Shown: in pieces, positions 1 through 5,675 of the stretch | How positions within the stretch are numbered: position 1 is the stretch's first letter | Layout of the letters: each line of letters begins with the position of its first letter | Assembly: GCF_001514065.1 (NCBI RefSeq) | Contig: NZ_KQ948437.1 | Span: 1-43,894, forward strand | Direction of reading: 5' to 3' | Length of the DNA: 43,894 nt | From: Streptomyces antibioticus | GTDB taxonomy: Bacteria; Actinomycetota; Actinomycetes; Streptomycetales; Streptomycetaceae | Position numbers and translations under genes: made by a program | Notes under the pieces: generated by a model | The model's database searches: none | What the model was told of the DNA's origin: nothing | Seen by the model: the letters and a program-made list of their open reading frames with translations, nothing else

Positions 1-24
1 AATCTCATCAACTATCGTGGGACC

Positions 25-1656
25 ATGGCATCGGGAGAAGTGCGGCGCGTACCGCACATGGGAGGGCTCCGGGTCGTTGGGGCGGTGCGGCTCAGCCGCT
101 ACACAGACGCCACCACGTCGCCTGAAGTCCAAGAGGAAATGATCACTGCCGCCCAACGGCGTGTGGGCGGCTCCTTCGTCGGATGGGCCACTGATCTAGA
201 TCTGTCGGCGCTCAAGACGACACCGTGGGAGCGCCCTGAGCTAGCGCATTGGCTGGAGCATCCCGACGACTGGGACGTCATCATCTGGCAGCGTATGGAC
301 CGCGCGGTGCGGTCCATGGCGGACATGGCGGACCTAGGGCGTTACGCGAAGAAGCACAAGAAGCGACTCATCTTCGCGTCCGGCCCCGGCGGCGACATGC
401 TTGAACTCGACTTCGGATCTCCGATGTCTGAGCTCATCACGCTCATCCTGGCCTTCGCTGCCCAGATGGAGGGGCAGACGATTATGGAGCGGAATCAGGG
501 TGCGGCTGCGCACCTTGAATCGCTCGGCCGTTGGGGAGGAGGGCCGGTCCCTTACGGGTGGAGGCCCGGACGGAAGACCTTCGAAGACGGGAAGGACGGG
601 TGGTGGCTATTCCTCCACACCGACGAAGAACCGACGCGATCCACGTCGGATATCCGCCGGGGAATGATCGCACGGGCAATTTCCGGGCAGGGATTCTCGG
701 AAATCACGAGGTGGCTAGAAGCAATGCACGCCATCACGCCGTTCAACCACCGGGCACTTCTAGCCGATCCTCCCCGCGATATCGACCCCGAAAGCCAGTG
801 GAACGTCACCGTCGTCCGGGACATGTTGCAGTCGGCCTTGAACCGTGGGTACATCGTGAAGCGCGACGGGACGATTGTCCGTGAGGATGACGGGACGCCG
901 CGCCTCCAGGCGGAGCCACTCATCGACGACGAGACGGCGTATCGGCTCAAAGACGCGTTGGTGAAGCTGGAGAACGGCCTCGCCGGCAAGCCCCGGAGTG
1001 ACGGTCACGAACTCCTGGAGATCATCGTTTGTGGTGCCTGCGACCGGAATTTGGTCCAGTCGTGGACGCCTGAGACGAAGGGGAAGGGGCGAAACCGTGT
1101 GCCGACCGGCGTCCGCGTCTACAACTTCCGGTGCAACGGCAAGTACCACCCGAAGGGCGTTCCGGGGCTCAGTGTCCGACGCACTGAAACCCTGGAGTGG
1201 CTCGACGAGCAGTTCATGGCGAACGTCGGCCCGTTCAAGCGAACGGAAGTGATCACAACCCCCGGCGTCGACCACCGAGGCGAGATCGAGGAGCTTGAAG
1301 CGGCCGTGGACGAGCTCGCGGAGCGTCTCGGGCGACTGACCGGTCCCGCCGCGGATGCCGTCGAGAAGCAACTCACCGGACGCTCCAACAGGCTCGCTGA
1401 ACTCCGTAAGACGCCCTACATCCCGCCGCGTCAGGAGGTCGTGACGCTTGACCAGACATGGGGCGACGCCTGGCGAGCCGCTGACGACTGGTATGAGCGG
1501 GCTGAGTTGATGCGTGCCATCGGCGTGCGCGTGGAGGCCGCTCCGTCGACGGGGTGGCGCCAGGACATCTCGGAGCGGCTGACGTTCCGTGTGGGGACTC
1601 ACGTCGACCCGGAGCAAGACGCCCTCGACGATGTGGCCTACCAAGAGAGCCTCTGA
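25..1656 (+). CDS. int: Large serine recombinase (phage integrase)
   Basis: A 543-residue site-specific recombinase that would integrate the phage between attP and attB. The N-terminal resolvase domain has the expected nucleophile in VRLSRYTD (Ser24). The recombinase domain follows. A zinc-ribbon with CGAC near residue 336 and FRCNGKYH near 370 comes next, then a charged coiled-coil region around 410-450. Length fits the large serine integrases of Streptomyces phages. The frame is open to the left edge and Met12 is an alternative start; neither start has a strong ribosome site. Such genes usually sit next to attP, so the left edge of the window may lie close to an attachment site. The likely RDF partner is encoded about 36 kb away at 37800. 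Function is confident; the exact start is not. Confidence 0.95.
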   Translation: MASGEVRRVPHMGGLRVVGAVRLSRYTDATTSPEVQEEMITAAQRRVGGSFVGWATDLDLSALKTTPWERPELAHWLEHPDDWDVIIWQRMDRAVRSMADMADLGRYAKKHKKRLIFASGPGGDMLELDFGSPMSELITLILAFAAQMEGQTIMERNQGAAAHLESLGRWGGGPVPYGWRPGRKTFEDGKDGWWLFLHTDEEPTRSTSDIRRGMIARAISGQGFSEITRWLEAMHAITPFNHRALLADPPRDIDPESQWNVTVVRDMLQSALNRGYIVKRDGTIVREDDGTPRLQAEPLIDDETAYRLKDALVKLENGLAGKPRSDGHELLEIIVCGACDRNLVQSWTPETKGKGRNRVPTGVRVYNFRCNGKYHPKGVPGLSVRRTETLEWLDEQFMANVGPFKRTEVITTPGVDHRGEIEELEAAVDELAERLGRLTGPAADAVEKQLTGRSNRLAELRKTPYIPPRQEVVTLDQTWGDAWRAADDWYERAELMRAIGVRVEAAPSTGWRQDISERLTFRVGTHVDPEQDALDDVAYQESL

Positions 1657-1681
1657 GGTAACAGGTTCATAACGACGCTAG

Positions 1682-1711
1682 GAGCCCCGGGAGCTGTACG
1701 CCGGGGCTCTT
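1682..1711 (+). terminator. Terminator after integrase
   Basis: Nine-base-pair GC stem GAGCCCCGG/CCGGGGCTC with a 10-base loop, ending in TT, 25 bases after the integrase stop codon. It probably isolates int from the region to the right. Confidence 0.75.
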
Positions 1712-1764
1712 GGCACCCTCGACGGCCTTCGCGTCCTCGTCTGTCACGTCGGCCCGCAGCCTCC

Positions 1765-1788
1765 TTGTCCACAAGCGGCTGTGGATAA
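1765..1788. promoter_or_regulatory. Inverted pair of DnaA boxes (candidate origin element)
   Basis: TTGTCCACA and TGTGGATAA lie in opposite orientation with six bases between them. The first is the preferred Streptomyces DnaA box and the second is the complement of the E. coli consensus TTATCCACA; both match at all nine positions. The stretch has no protein gene, and an AT-rich palindrome starts 75 bases downstream. This suggests a host-DnaA-dependent origin or a DnaA-binding site, but no replication function can be shown from sequence alone. Confidence 0.55.
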
Positions 1789-1862
1789 CTCCATAGAGTC
1801 ACGTGGATCGTTTACTTCGTCACAGACCGCAACCGTCGAGGTCGATCCAACGGCCAAAGTGT

Positions 1863-1934
1863 CGAACCAACCCCCTACTTTCAATTTCTTCCGACACGCA
1901 TAGAGAGAAAATGAAAACAGGGGTTAGTTTGGCA
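1863..1934. repeat. AT-rich imperfect palindrome, copy 1
   Basis: Two arms of about 33 bases face each other around a short centre. The left arm begins AACCAACCCCCTACTTTC and the right arm ends GGGGTTAGTTTGG. It is clearly more AT-rich than its surroundings. A second copy in the same orientation is at 31169-31239. In both places a GTCACA...CATAAC motif follows within 45-60 bases. It could be a replication element, a compound operator or a large bidirectional terminator. Confidence 0.7.
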
Positions 1935-1979
1935 GTTTGGGCCAAGTCTGTCGGAGGGCGATTCCAAGATCGCTAACGC

Positions 1980-1998
1980 GTCACAGCTCCCCCATAAC
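1980..1998 (+). promoter_or_regulatory. Shortened GTCACA...CATAAC motif
   Basis: GTCACA and CATAAC with the usual CCCC before CATAAC, but only seven bases between the boxes instead of 17 in the copies at 27845, 31297 and 37707. It is either a decayed promoter or evidence that the motif is an operator rather than a promoter. A purine-rich ribosome-site-like stretch follows. Confidence 0.35.
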
Positions 1999-2017
1999 AG
2001 TAGTAGGAGGGGAGGAC

Positions 2018-2167
2018 GTGGCGACGCCGGCGAATGGCGCGGCGTCCCGCTTCCCTCCTCGACGGCCGGTACCGCTCCCGACGTTCCCCGCACTCTCCTC
2101 CGGGTTGAAGCGCGGTTGCAGCGGTCCGGCCGTCCAAGACTTCCCGTCGGGCGGGCCTGGCGGATGA
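2018..2167 (+). CDS. Possible 49-residue protein
   Basis: GTG start three bases after the strong purine-rich stretch GGAGGGGAGGA and downstream of the shortened promoter-like motif. The predicted peptide is rich in Pro, Ser and Arg and has no recognisable domain. The only support is the ribosome site and the open frame; it may not be a gene. It ends four bases before the tRNA-like element. Confidence 0.25.
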   Translation: MATPANGAASRFPPRRPVPLPTFPALSSGLKRGCSGPAVQDFPSGGPGG

Positions 2168-2170
2168 GGT

Positions 2171-2274
2171 GGACGCGTGCCCCGAGCGGCCGATGGGGTG
2201 ACACTGCCAAGATCCTTACCCGTCCGGCAGTTGGGCGAAGGGTGGGAACGCGGGTTCAAATCCCGCCGCGTCTA
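2171..2274 (+). tRNA. tRNA-like element with an aberrant anticodon arm
   Basis: The acceptor stem GGACGCG/CGCGTCT (one G-U pair), a D arm with CCCC/GGGG around GAGCGGCC, and the T arm GCGGG-TTCAAAT-CCCGC are all good. The length of 104 is about 15 more than a normal class II tRNA. No standard seven-base anticodon loop forms. The best central stem is ACTGCC/GGCAGT closing a 17-base loop. CTGCCAA looks like a Gly(GCC) anticodon loop but lacks a matching stem. It may be a degenerate tRNA, a tRNA with an insertion, or a tRNA mimic. CCA is not encoded. Confidence 0.4.
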
Positions 2275-2334
2275 CGACGAGCCGGAGCAACGGGGATGAC
2301 GGCATGTCCGTGCGGTCCGCCGGTTCGTCTCACT

Positions 2335-2406
2335 TCCTCGCTGGTGTAACCGGCAGCACGCCCGCCTCTGGAGTGGGTAGTTCGGGTTCGAATCCCGGGT
2401 GAGGAG
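2335..2406 (+). tRNA. tRNA-Gln (anticodon CTG)
   Basis: All four arms fold. The acceptor is TCCTCGC/GTGAGGA, the D stem GTGT/GCAC, the anticodon stem CCCGC/GTGGG with loop CTCTGGA, and the T loop TTCGAAT. The anticodon at 2368-2370 reads CAG codons. T at position 1 and the D-arm form GTGTAACCGGCA resemble actinobacterial tRNA-Gln. Discriminator G; CCA is not encoded. Confidence 0.85.
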
Positions 2407-2510
2407 CTCAGGTAAGGGGCCGCTCTGGCGGGAAAATCCACCTCCCCGAGAACGTTGGTGCCGCACGCTACCGGGACAACCGGAGGGGCCGCGGATCGGC
2501 TCGACGTTAT

Positions 2511-2586
2511 GCCGCACTAGCCCAATCTCGGCAGAGGCGCCTGATTCAGGATCAGGAGGTTGGGGGTTCGAGTCCCTCGTGCGGTA
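2511..2586 (+). tRNA. tRNA-Leu-like (anticodon CAG) with a short variable loop
   Basis: The acceptor is GCCGCAC/GTGCGGT, the D stem GCC/GGC, the anticodon stem CCTGA/TCAGG with loop TTCAGGA, and the T loop TTCGAGT; discriminator A. The anticodon at 2547-2549 reads CUG leucine codons, the dominant Leu codon at high GC. Bacterial tRNA-Leu normally has a long variable arm, but here it is only five bases (AGGTT). The tRNA is therefore class I in shape. CCA is not encoded. Confidence 0.8.
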
Positions 2587-2701
2587 CTTCCCGAAGCTGA
2601 CGCCCTCACTACGCAGGGTCGGGCGAGCCTGACGCCTGTCACGAGGCGGACGGCGGGCCGAAGCGGTGCGTGACGCCGTGGAGGAAGGCAGCGACAACCC
2701 A

Positions 2702-2726
2702 CCCCGTCCCTCGTGGGCGGGGTTTT
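2702..2726 (+). terminator. Terminator directly before tRNA-Thr
   Basis: CCCCG...CGGGG stem extended by CCC/GGG with a TCGT loop, followed at once by TTTT, whose last T is the base before tRNA-Thr. It would end transcription arriving from the other tRNA genes, so tRNA-Thr would need readthrough or its own promoter. Confidence 0.65.
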
Positions 2727-2803
2727 GCCTCCGTAGCTCAGTTGGCCAGAGCGCCGACCTCGTAAGTCGGAAGTCGCGCGTTCGAGTCGCGCCGGGGGCT
2801 CCA
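2727..2803 (+). tRNA. tRNA-Thr (anticodon CGT)
   Basis: Canonical 77-base tRNA: acceptor GCCTCCG/CGGGGGC, D stem GCTC/GAGC, anticodon stem CCGAC/GTCGG with loop CTCGTAA, T arm GCGCG-TTCGAGT-CGCGC, discriminator T. The anticodon at 2761-2763 reads ACG. It is the only tRNA here with an encoded CCA end, and it closely resembles host actinobacterial tRNA-Thr. Encoded CCA and 3' tRNA sequences are typical of attachment sites, but serine integrases rarely use tRNA genes, so I infer no att site. Confidence 0.92.
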
Positions 2804-2809
2804 CATAGC

Positions 2810-2842
2810 GAAGAGGCCCCGTGACGGCAACGGGACCTCTTC
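2810..2842 (+). terminator. Hairpin after tRNA-Thr
   Basis: GAAGAGG and CCTCTTC arms, extended by CCCGT/ACGGG across a single mismatch, with a seven-base loop and no T run. Probably a terminator or 3'-processing signal of the tRNA transcript. Confidence 0.55.
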
Positions 2843-2901
2843 GACGCTCATCCCTGCGGATGGCAGGGAACACCGCTGACGGCTCACTAGTGCCTGTCGA
2901 C

Positions 2902-3003
2902 GGGCCACCCCCGCTCGCGCGGGGAATGCTGCGTGACCTAGAAGTCAGAGCCAAAACCGACAGGCTCATCCACTGGTTCACCCCCGCCTTCGCGGGGAGC
3001 AGC
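2902..3003 (-). repeat. Two units shaped like type I-E CRISPR repeats
   Basis: Read on the minus strand, the unit at 2975-3003 is CTGCT-CCCCGC-GAAG-GCGGGG-GTGAACC. The unit at 2902-2930 is GCATT-CCCCGC-GCGA-GCGGGG-GTGGCCC. Both share the block lengths (5-6-4-6-7) and the C/G stem of type I-E repeats such as that of E. coli, and the GTGAACC tail is typical of actinobacterial ones. The unit-to-unit period is 73 bases, with 44 bases between them, not the usual 61. No cas gene is present. They may be repeat mimics, a relic mini-array, or two chance terminator-like hairpins. Confidence 0.45.
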
Positions 3004-3023
3004 AAAAACCACGCTAGCAGACG

Positions 3024-3060
3024 AGCCCCGCCCCGGAGGAGAGTTCCCGGGAGCGGGGCT
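3024..3060 (-). terminator. Strong hairpin downstream of the lipoprotein gene
   Basis: AGCCCCGC and CCCGG pair with their complements to form a GC stem of about 13 pairs. It starts eight bases beyond the lipoprotein stop codon on the minus strand. There is no T run. It separates the converging lipoprotein and tRNA transcripts. Confidence 0.6.
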
Positions 3061-3068
3061 GACTACGT

Positions 3069-3677
3069 TCAGGACTTCGGCATCGCCACGGTGAACGCAG
3101 CCTCGCCGGCGTCATCGAAGTACAGCACCGTCCCGCCCTTGCGGCCAACGTCGAGGACGACGCCGCCAGTCACGGACTGGCCCGGCCGATACTCCGTGTC
3201 GACGTCTTGCCCGTCGACGGACTCCAGCGTCGTGCAGTCCTGCGCGGCCGTCTGGTCGTCCATCCACTGCATGGCCCCGTACGGACTGAAGCGCCCCGGC
3301 TGATCGCCCACGTTCGCCACGGTGAGCGTGAGGACGGCGTACTGACCGTTCTTCGGCTTGTTCGACGTGTCCAGGGCGGCCGGCGTCACGTACTTCACCG
3401 ACTTCACGGTGACCTTCAACGTCGTCGTCACCGACTCGTCTGAACTGTCCACGGCTGTGAACTCCCCTGCCTGCCCGACCTTCAGGACCGGCGCCGCGGG
3501 AGCGGACGAGGACGGCGTCTCTGACGGCTCCGGCGTGGGCTCCTCAGCCACGGCCTCCACGGTCGCGGACTTCGACGGAGCGGCGTCATCGCTGTCGCCC
3601 CCTGACGAACACCCCGCCAACAGAACGGCGGACATCAGCACTGCCGGCACGCAGGCACGGCGGACGTAGGCGCGCAT
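3069..3677 (-). CDS. Secreted lipoprotein, DUF4352-like; possible superinfection-exclusion or lysogenic-conversion factor
   Basis: A 202-residue protein beginning MRAYVRRACV, with a hydrophobic stretch and the lipobox LLAGC near residue 23, so it should be lipid-anchored outside the cell. A low-complexity Ser/Thr/Pro/Glu linker follows. The beta-rich C-terminal domain has KVGQAGEF, GQYAVLTLTVANVG and FSPYGAMQW, which resemble DUF4352-type Ig-like domains. GGGGGG lies eight bases before ATG and decides this start; a longer upstream frame is unlikely. A small hairpin at 3698-3715 sits in the leader. It is the only clear minus-strand gene, which is typical of genes expressed from a prophage. The exclusion role is inferred from lipid anchoring, orientation and position; no target can be named. 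Confidence 0.8.
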   Translation of the reverse strand: MRAYVRRACVPAVLMSAVLLAGCSSGGDSDDAAPSKSATVEAVAEEPTPEPSETPSSSAPAAPVLKVGQAGEFTAVDSSDESVTTTLKVTVKSVKYVTPAALDTSNKPKNGQYAVLTLTVANVGDQPGRFSPYGAMQWMDDQTAAQDCTTLESVDGQDVDTEYRPGQSVTGGVVLDVGRKGGTVLYFDDAGEAAFTVAMPKS

Positions 3678-3744
3678 GCGCAACCCCCCATGAATCAGTG
3701 GCTCTCCCCAGCCACACGGAGCCACAGCGTAAGGCAGGCGGCGA

Positions 3745-4050
3745 ATGGCGTGGCAAGGAAGCACACGCAGATCACGCCTGCCTAGCAACTGGCCCGCCAT
3801 TAGGCGCCGTGTGCTGCGACGTGACGGCTACATCTGCCAAGCCCGATTCAGTGAGGGGCAGTTGTGCGGCGCACCCGCCACGGACGTGGACCACATCGAG
3901 GCTGGTGACGACCACAGCATGGCCAACTTGAGGGCACTGTGCGGGTGGTGCCACGCCAGGAAGAGCGCGAGTGAGGGCGGCACAGCAGCAGCCCGCAAGC
4001 GCGTGCGCACAGAGCGAGCCAAGCCCAACCATCCGGCCCTGGAGGACTAG
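3745..4050 (+). CDS. HNH endonuclease
   Basis: A 101-residue HNH nuclease with a CQARF...CGAP zinc pair, the catalytic-type TDVDHIEAGDDHSMANLRAL core (DH plus N), and a CGWCHARKS ending with a second zinc pair. Short HNH proteins next to the terminase genes of tailed phages commonly help terminase cleave cos DNA. The position a short distance before terminase fits that role. The start has GGCGGCGA upstream. The gene overlaps no other convincing gene but lies head to head with the lipoprotein gene. Confidence 0.88.
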   Translation: MAWQGSTRRSRLPSNWPAIRRRVLRRDGYICQARFSEGQLCGAPATDVDHIEAGDDHSMANLRALCGWCHARKSASEGGTAAARKRVRTERAKPNHPALED

Positions 4051-4053
4051 CCC

Positions 4054-4305
4054 ATGAGCGGCGCACACGTGGTGCTGGAGGAGGACGACGACACAGGCGC
4101 AGATGGAGTGATCGTCACGCGCGTGATCGTCAACGGTGTCGACGTTGGCCGGCTCGCTGAGGCACCGAAGATCACGGTCGGCACGAAGGACGAGGTCACG
4201 AAGATCATGATCACGCTCGTCCCGAGCCGCCTGGAGATCCGCGGCGAGCTCGCCGACGGTGATCGTCGAGAGCCGCGAGCCGGCTTCGCTGCCAAGATCG
4301 ACTAG
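4054..4305 (+). CDS. Conserved-looking 83-residue protein, unknown function
   Basis: Starts three bases after the HNH stop codon with GGAGGA upstream, so it is co-transcribed with HNH. The sequence is acidic at the N-terminus, then alternates beta-type segments (VIVTRVIVNGVDVG, ITVGTKDEVTKIMITL). No catalytic motif or membrane segment is visible. A packaging or head-related accessory role is possible from context only. Confidence 0.7.
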   Translation: MSGAHVVLEEDDDTGADGVIVTRVIVNGVDVGRLAEAPKITVGTKDEVTKIMITLVPSRLEIRGELADGDRREPRAGFAAKID

Positions 4306-4486
4306 CCCCACCCCAGGGGGGTGATCCCCGCCGGCCCGCCTTGCAGACCGTATAGGTGCTGGGGCTCGCTGTCTGTACGGGTCTGGGGAAGTGGCACGAG
4401 GCGTCCACAGGAGCCCGCAGGAGGCCCGAACGCCGGCTCGCCGGACTGATCCGGACCCCGAACCGGGAGACGGGCACACAGGGCTT
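4306..4486. other. Intergenic region with two hairpins; possible packaging region
   Basis: No gene is visible. CACCCC/GGGGTG forms a tight hairpin at 4309-4323 just after the preceding stop codon. CAGACC/GGTCTG with GTA/TAC forms a longer one at 4344-4385. In related phages the cohesive end lies near the HNH and terminase genes, so cos could be in or near this stretch, but I see no diagnostic overhang. Confidence 0.35.
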
Positions 4487-4553
4487 CGGTCACACAGCTA
4501 CTTGGATATGTGCTGGTCAGAGCCTTGAAAGTGTGACCGGCCGCATCTAGGAT
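4487..4553 (+). promoter_or_regulatory. Leaderless SigA/HrdB-type promoter with an overlapping inverted repeat
   Basis: TTGAAA (4525-4530), a 17-base spacer and TAGGAT (4548-4553) match the main vegetative Streptomyces consensus. The ATG of the next gene is seven bases past the -10 box, so the transcript should start on or beside the start codon. The nine-base arms CGGTCACAC (4487-4495) and GTGTGACCG (4531-4539) form an inverted repeat 44 bases centre to centre. One arm lies inside the spacer, as expected for a repressor operator. Confidence 0.7.
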
Positions 4554-4559
4554 GGACCC

Positions 4560-5159
4560 ATGAACACGACTTGCGAGCATTGCGCCGGGCCCATGCCGAT
4601 CATGGCGCGTGCCCACGCTAAGACGTGCTCGCCTCGGTGCCGGAAGGCACTGTCGCGCGCGAAGGCGCGTAACCCGCTCCCCGTCGAGCTGACGACCCGC
4701 GACAGGTGGGTACGCCGCTCCGCGGATAAGAGGCCGCTCACGGTCGCCGGCATGGCGGCATCGAGCACCGACGACCGCACGTGGAGCACGCACAAGGATG
4801 CCGCCGCTTCGACGGTCGGCGCAGGTCTGGGCTTCGTCCTCTCCGACGTCGACGACATCGTCTGTCTCGACCTGGACCACTGTCTCAACCCGCTCACTGG
4901 GCAACTCGCCCCGTGGGCCGCAGCCGTCATCCGCGACGCGGGCGCCACCTACGTAGAGGTGTCCCCGTCCGGCGACGGCTTGCACATCTGGGGTCGTGCG
5001 GACGTCCGACAGGGACGCCGCATCCGACGTCCCGACGGTACGGCCGTGGAGATCTACGGGACCGGCCGATACATCGCAATGACGGGGCGCCGACATGGCT
5101 CGTCCCCGTCGATCCTCGCGGACCTCTCCGCGGTGGTTTCCAAGCTGACGGCTCGCTAG
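4560..5159 (+). CDS. Compact primase-polymerase (PrimPol-like) with N-terminal zinc finger
   Basis: A 199-residue protein. An N-terminal CEHC...CSPRC zinc-binding cluster (residues 5-28) precedes an archaeo-eukaryotic-primase-type fold. The metal-binding motif is CLDLDHCL near residue 101, the SPSGDGLHIWG motif is near 139, and VEIYGTGRYIAMTG is near 163. These are the marks of phage and plasmid bifunctional primase/polymerase N-terminal domains. No helicase or other domain follows, so it is a free-standing domain. It has no ribosome site; the promoter lies seven bases upstream, so translation is probably leaderless. Its place beside the late genes, far from the other primase at 43070, is unusual. 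Confidence 0.75.
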   Translation: MNTTCEHCAGPMPIMARAHAKTCSPRCRKALSRAKARNPLPVELTTRDRWVRRSADKRPLTVAGMAASSTDDRTWSTHKDAAASTVGAGLGFVLSDVDDIVCLDLDHCLNPLTGQLAPWAAAVIRDAGATYVEVSPSGDGLHIWGRADVRQGRRIRRPDGTAVEIYGTGRYIAMTGRRHGSSPSILADLSAVVSKLTAR

Positions 5160-5203
5160 CTCCCGCCACGGGACGGCCTAGCCGTTCCTACCCGGGAGGT
5201 GTC

Positions 5204-5668
5204 ATGGCTGGTCGTGGACCCGCCCCGAAGGACCCCACAAAGCGGCGCCGGCGCAACACGAGCGATCCGGAGACGGTCGTCGTCCCGGACGACGAACTCC
5301 GCGGTCCGGAGCTCCCTGACGGCGTCTTGGGCGTCAACGAGGACACAGGCGAGATCGTCGAATGGCACCCACGGACCGTTGCGTGGTGGGAGTCCTGGCG
5401 CACGTCGCCGATGGCTCAGACCTTCGTCGCAACCGACTGGGACTTCCTGATCGACACAGCGCTCATGCACCACAAGATGTGGTCCGCAGGGCGATGGGAC
5501 TTCGCCTCCGAAGTGCGGCTCAGAGCGGCCAAGTTCGGCGCCACGCCGGAAGACAGGGCGAGACTGAAGCTCAAGGTCGACGAGCCCTCAAACGTCCCGC
5601 AGAGGGCCGCACAGCGCCCCGACAACGTCAGCGACATCACGAGCCGACGTGCTCGCCTGACCGGATAG
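5204..5668 (+). CDS. terS: Terminase small subunit
   Basis: A 154-residue protein with a basic N-terminus (MAGRGPAPKDPTKRRRRN) typical of actinophage small terminases, then a helical, Trp-rich body (WHPRTVAWWESWRTSPMAQTF) and a basic tail. It would recognise packaging sites and load the large subunit. GGGAGGT six bases upstream fixes ATG5204; the frame upstream is not coding. It ends eight bases before terL. The assignment rests on family style and on adjacency to the large terminase. Confidence 0.85.
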   Translation: MAGRGPAPKDPTKRRRRNTSDPETVVVPDDELRGPELPDGVLGVNEDTGEIVEWHPRTVAWWESWRTSPMAQTFVATDWDFLIDTALMHHKMWSAGRWDFASEVRLRAAKFGATPEDRARLKLKVDEPSNVPQRAAQRPDNVSDITSRRARLTG

Positions 5669-5675
5669 GGGACCC

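Noticed and set aside
2727-2803. tRNA-Thr as the phage attachment site
   Set aside because: The integrase is a serine recombinase, which seldom uses tRNA genes, and no repeated core is visible.
2902-3003. A functional CRISPR array
   Set aside because: Only two diverged units, period 73 rather than about 61, and no cas genes; kept only as repeat-like units.
2272-3005. Minus-strand open frames across the tRNA region
   Set aside because: They run through three well-folded tRNA genes and terminators.
4306-4486. A defined cos site
   Set aside because: Position is plausible, but no overhang or flanking repeats can be identified from one sequence.
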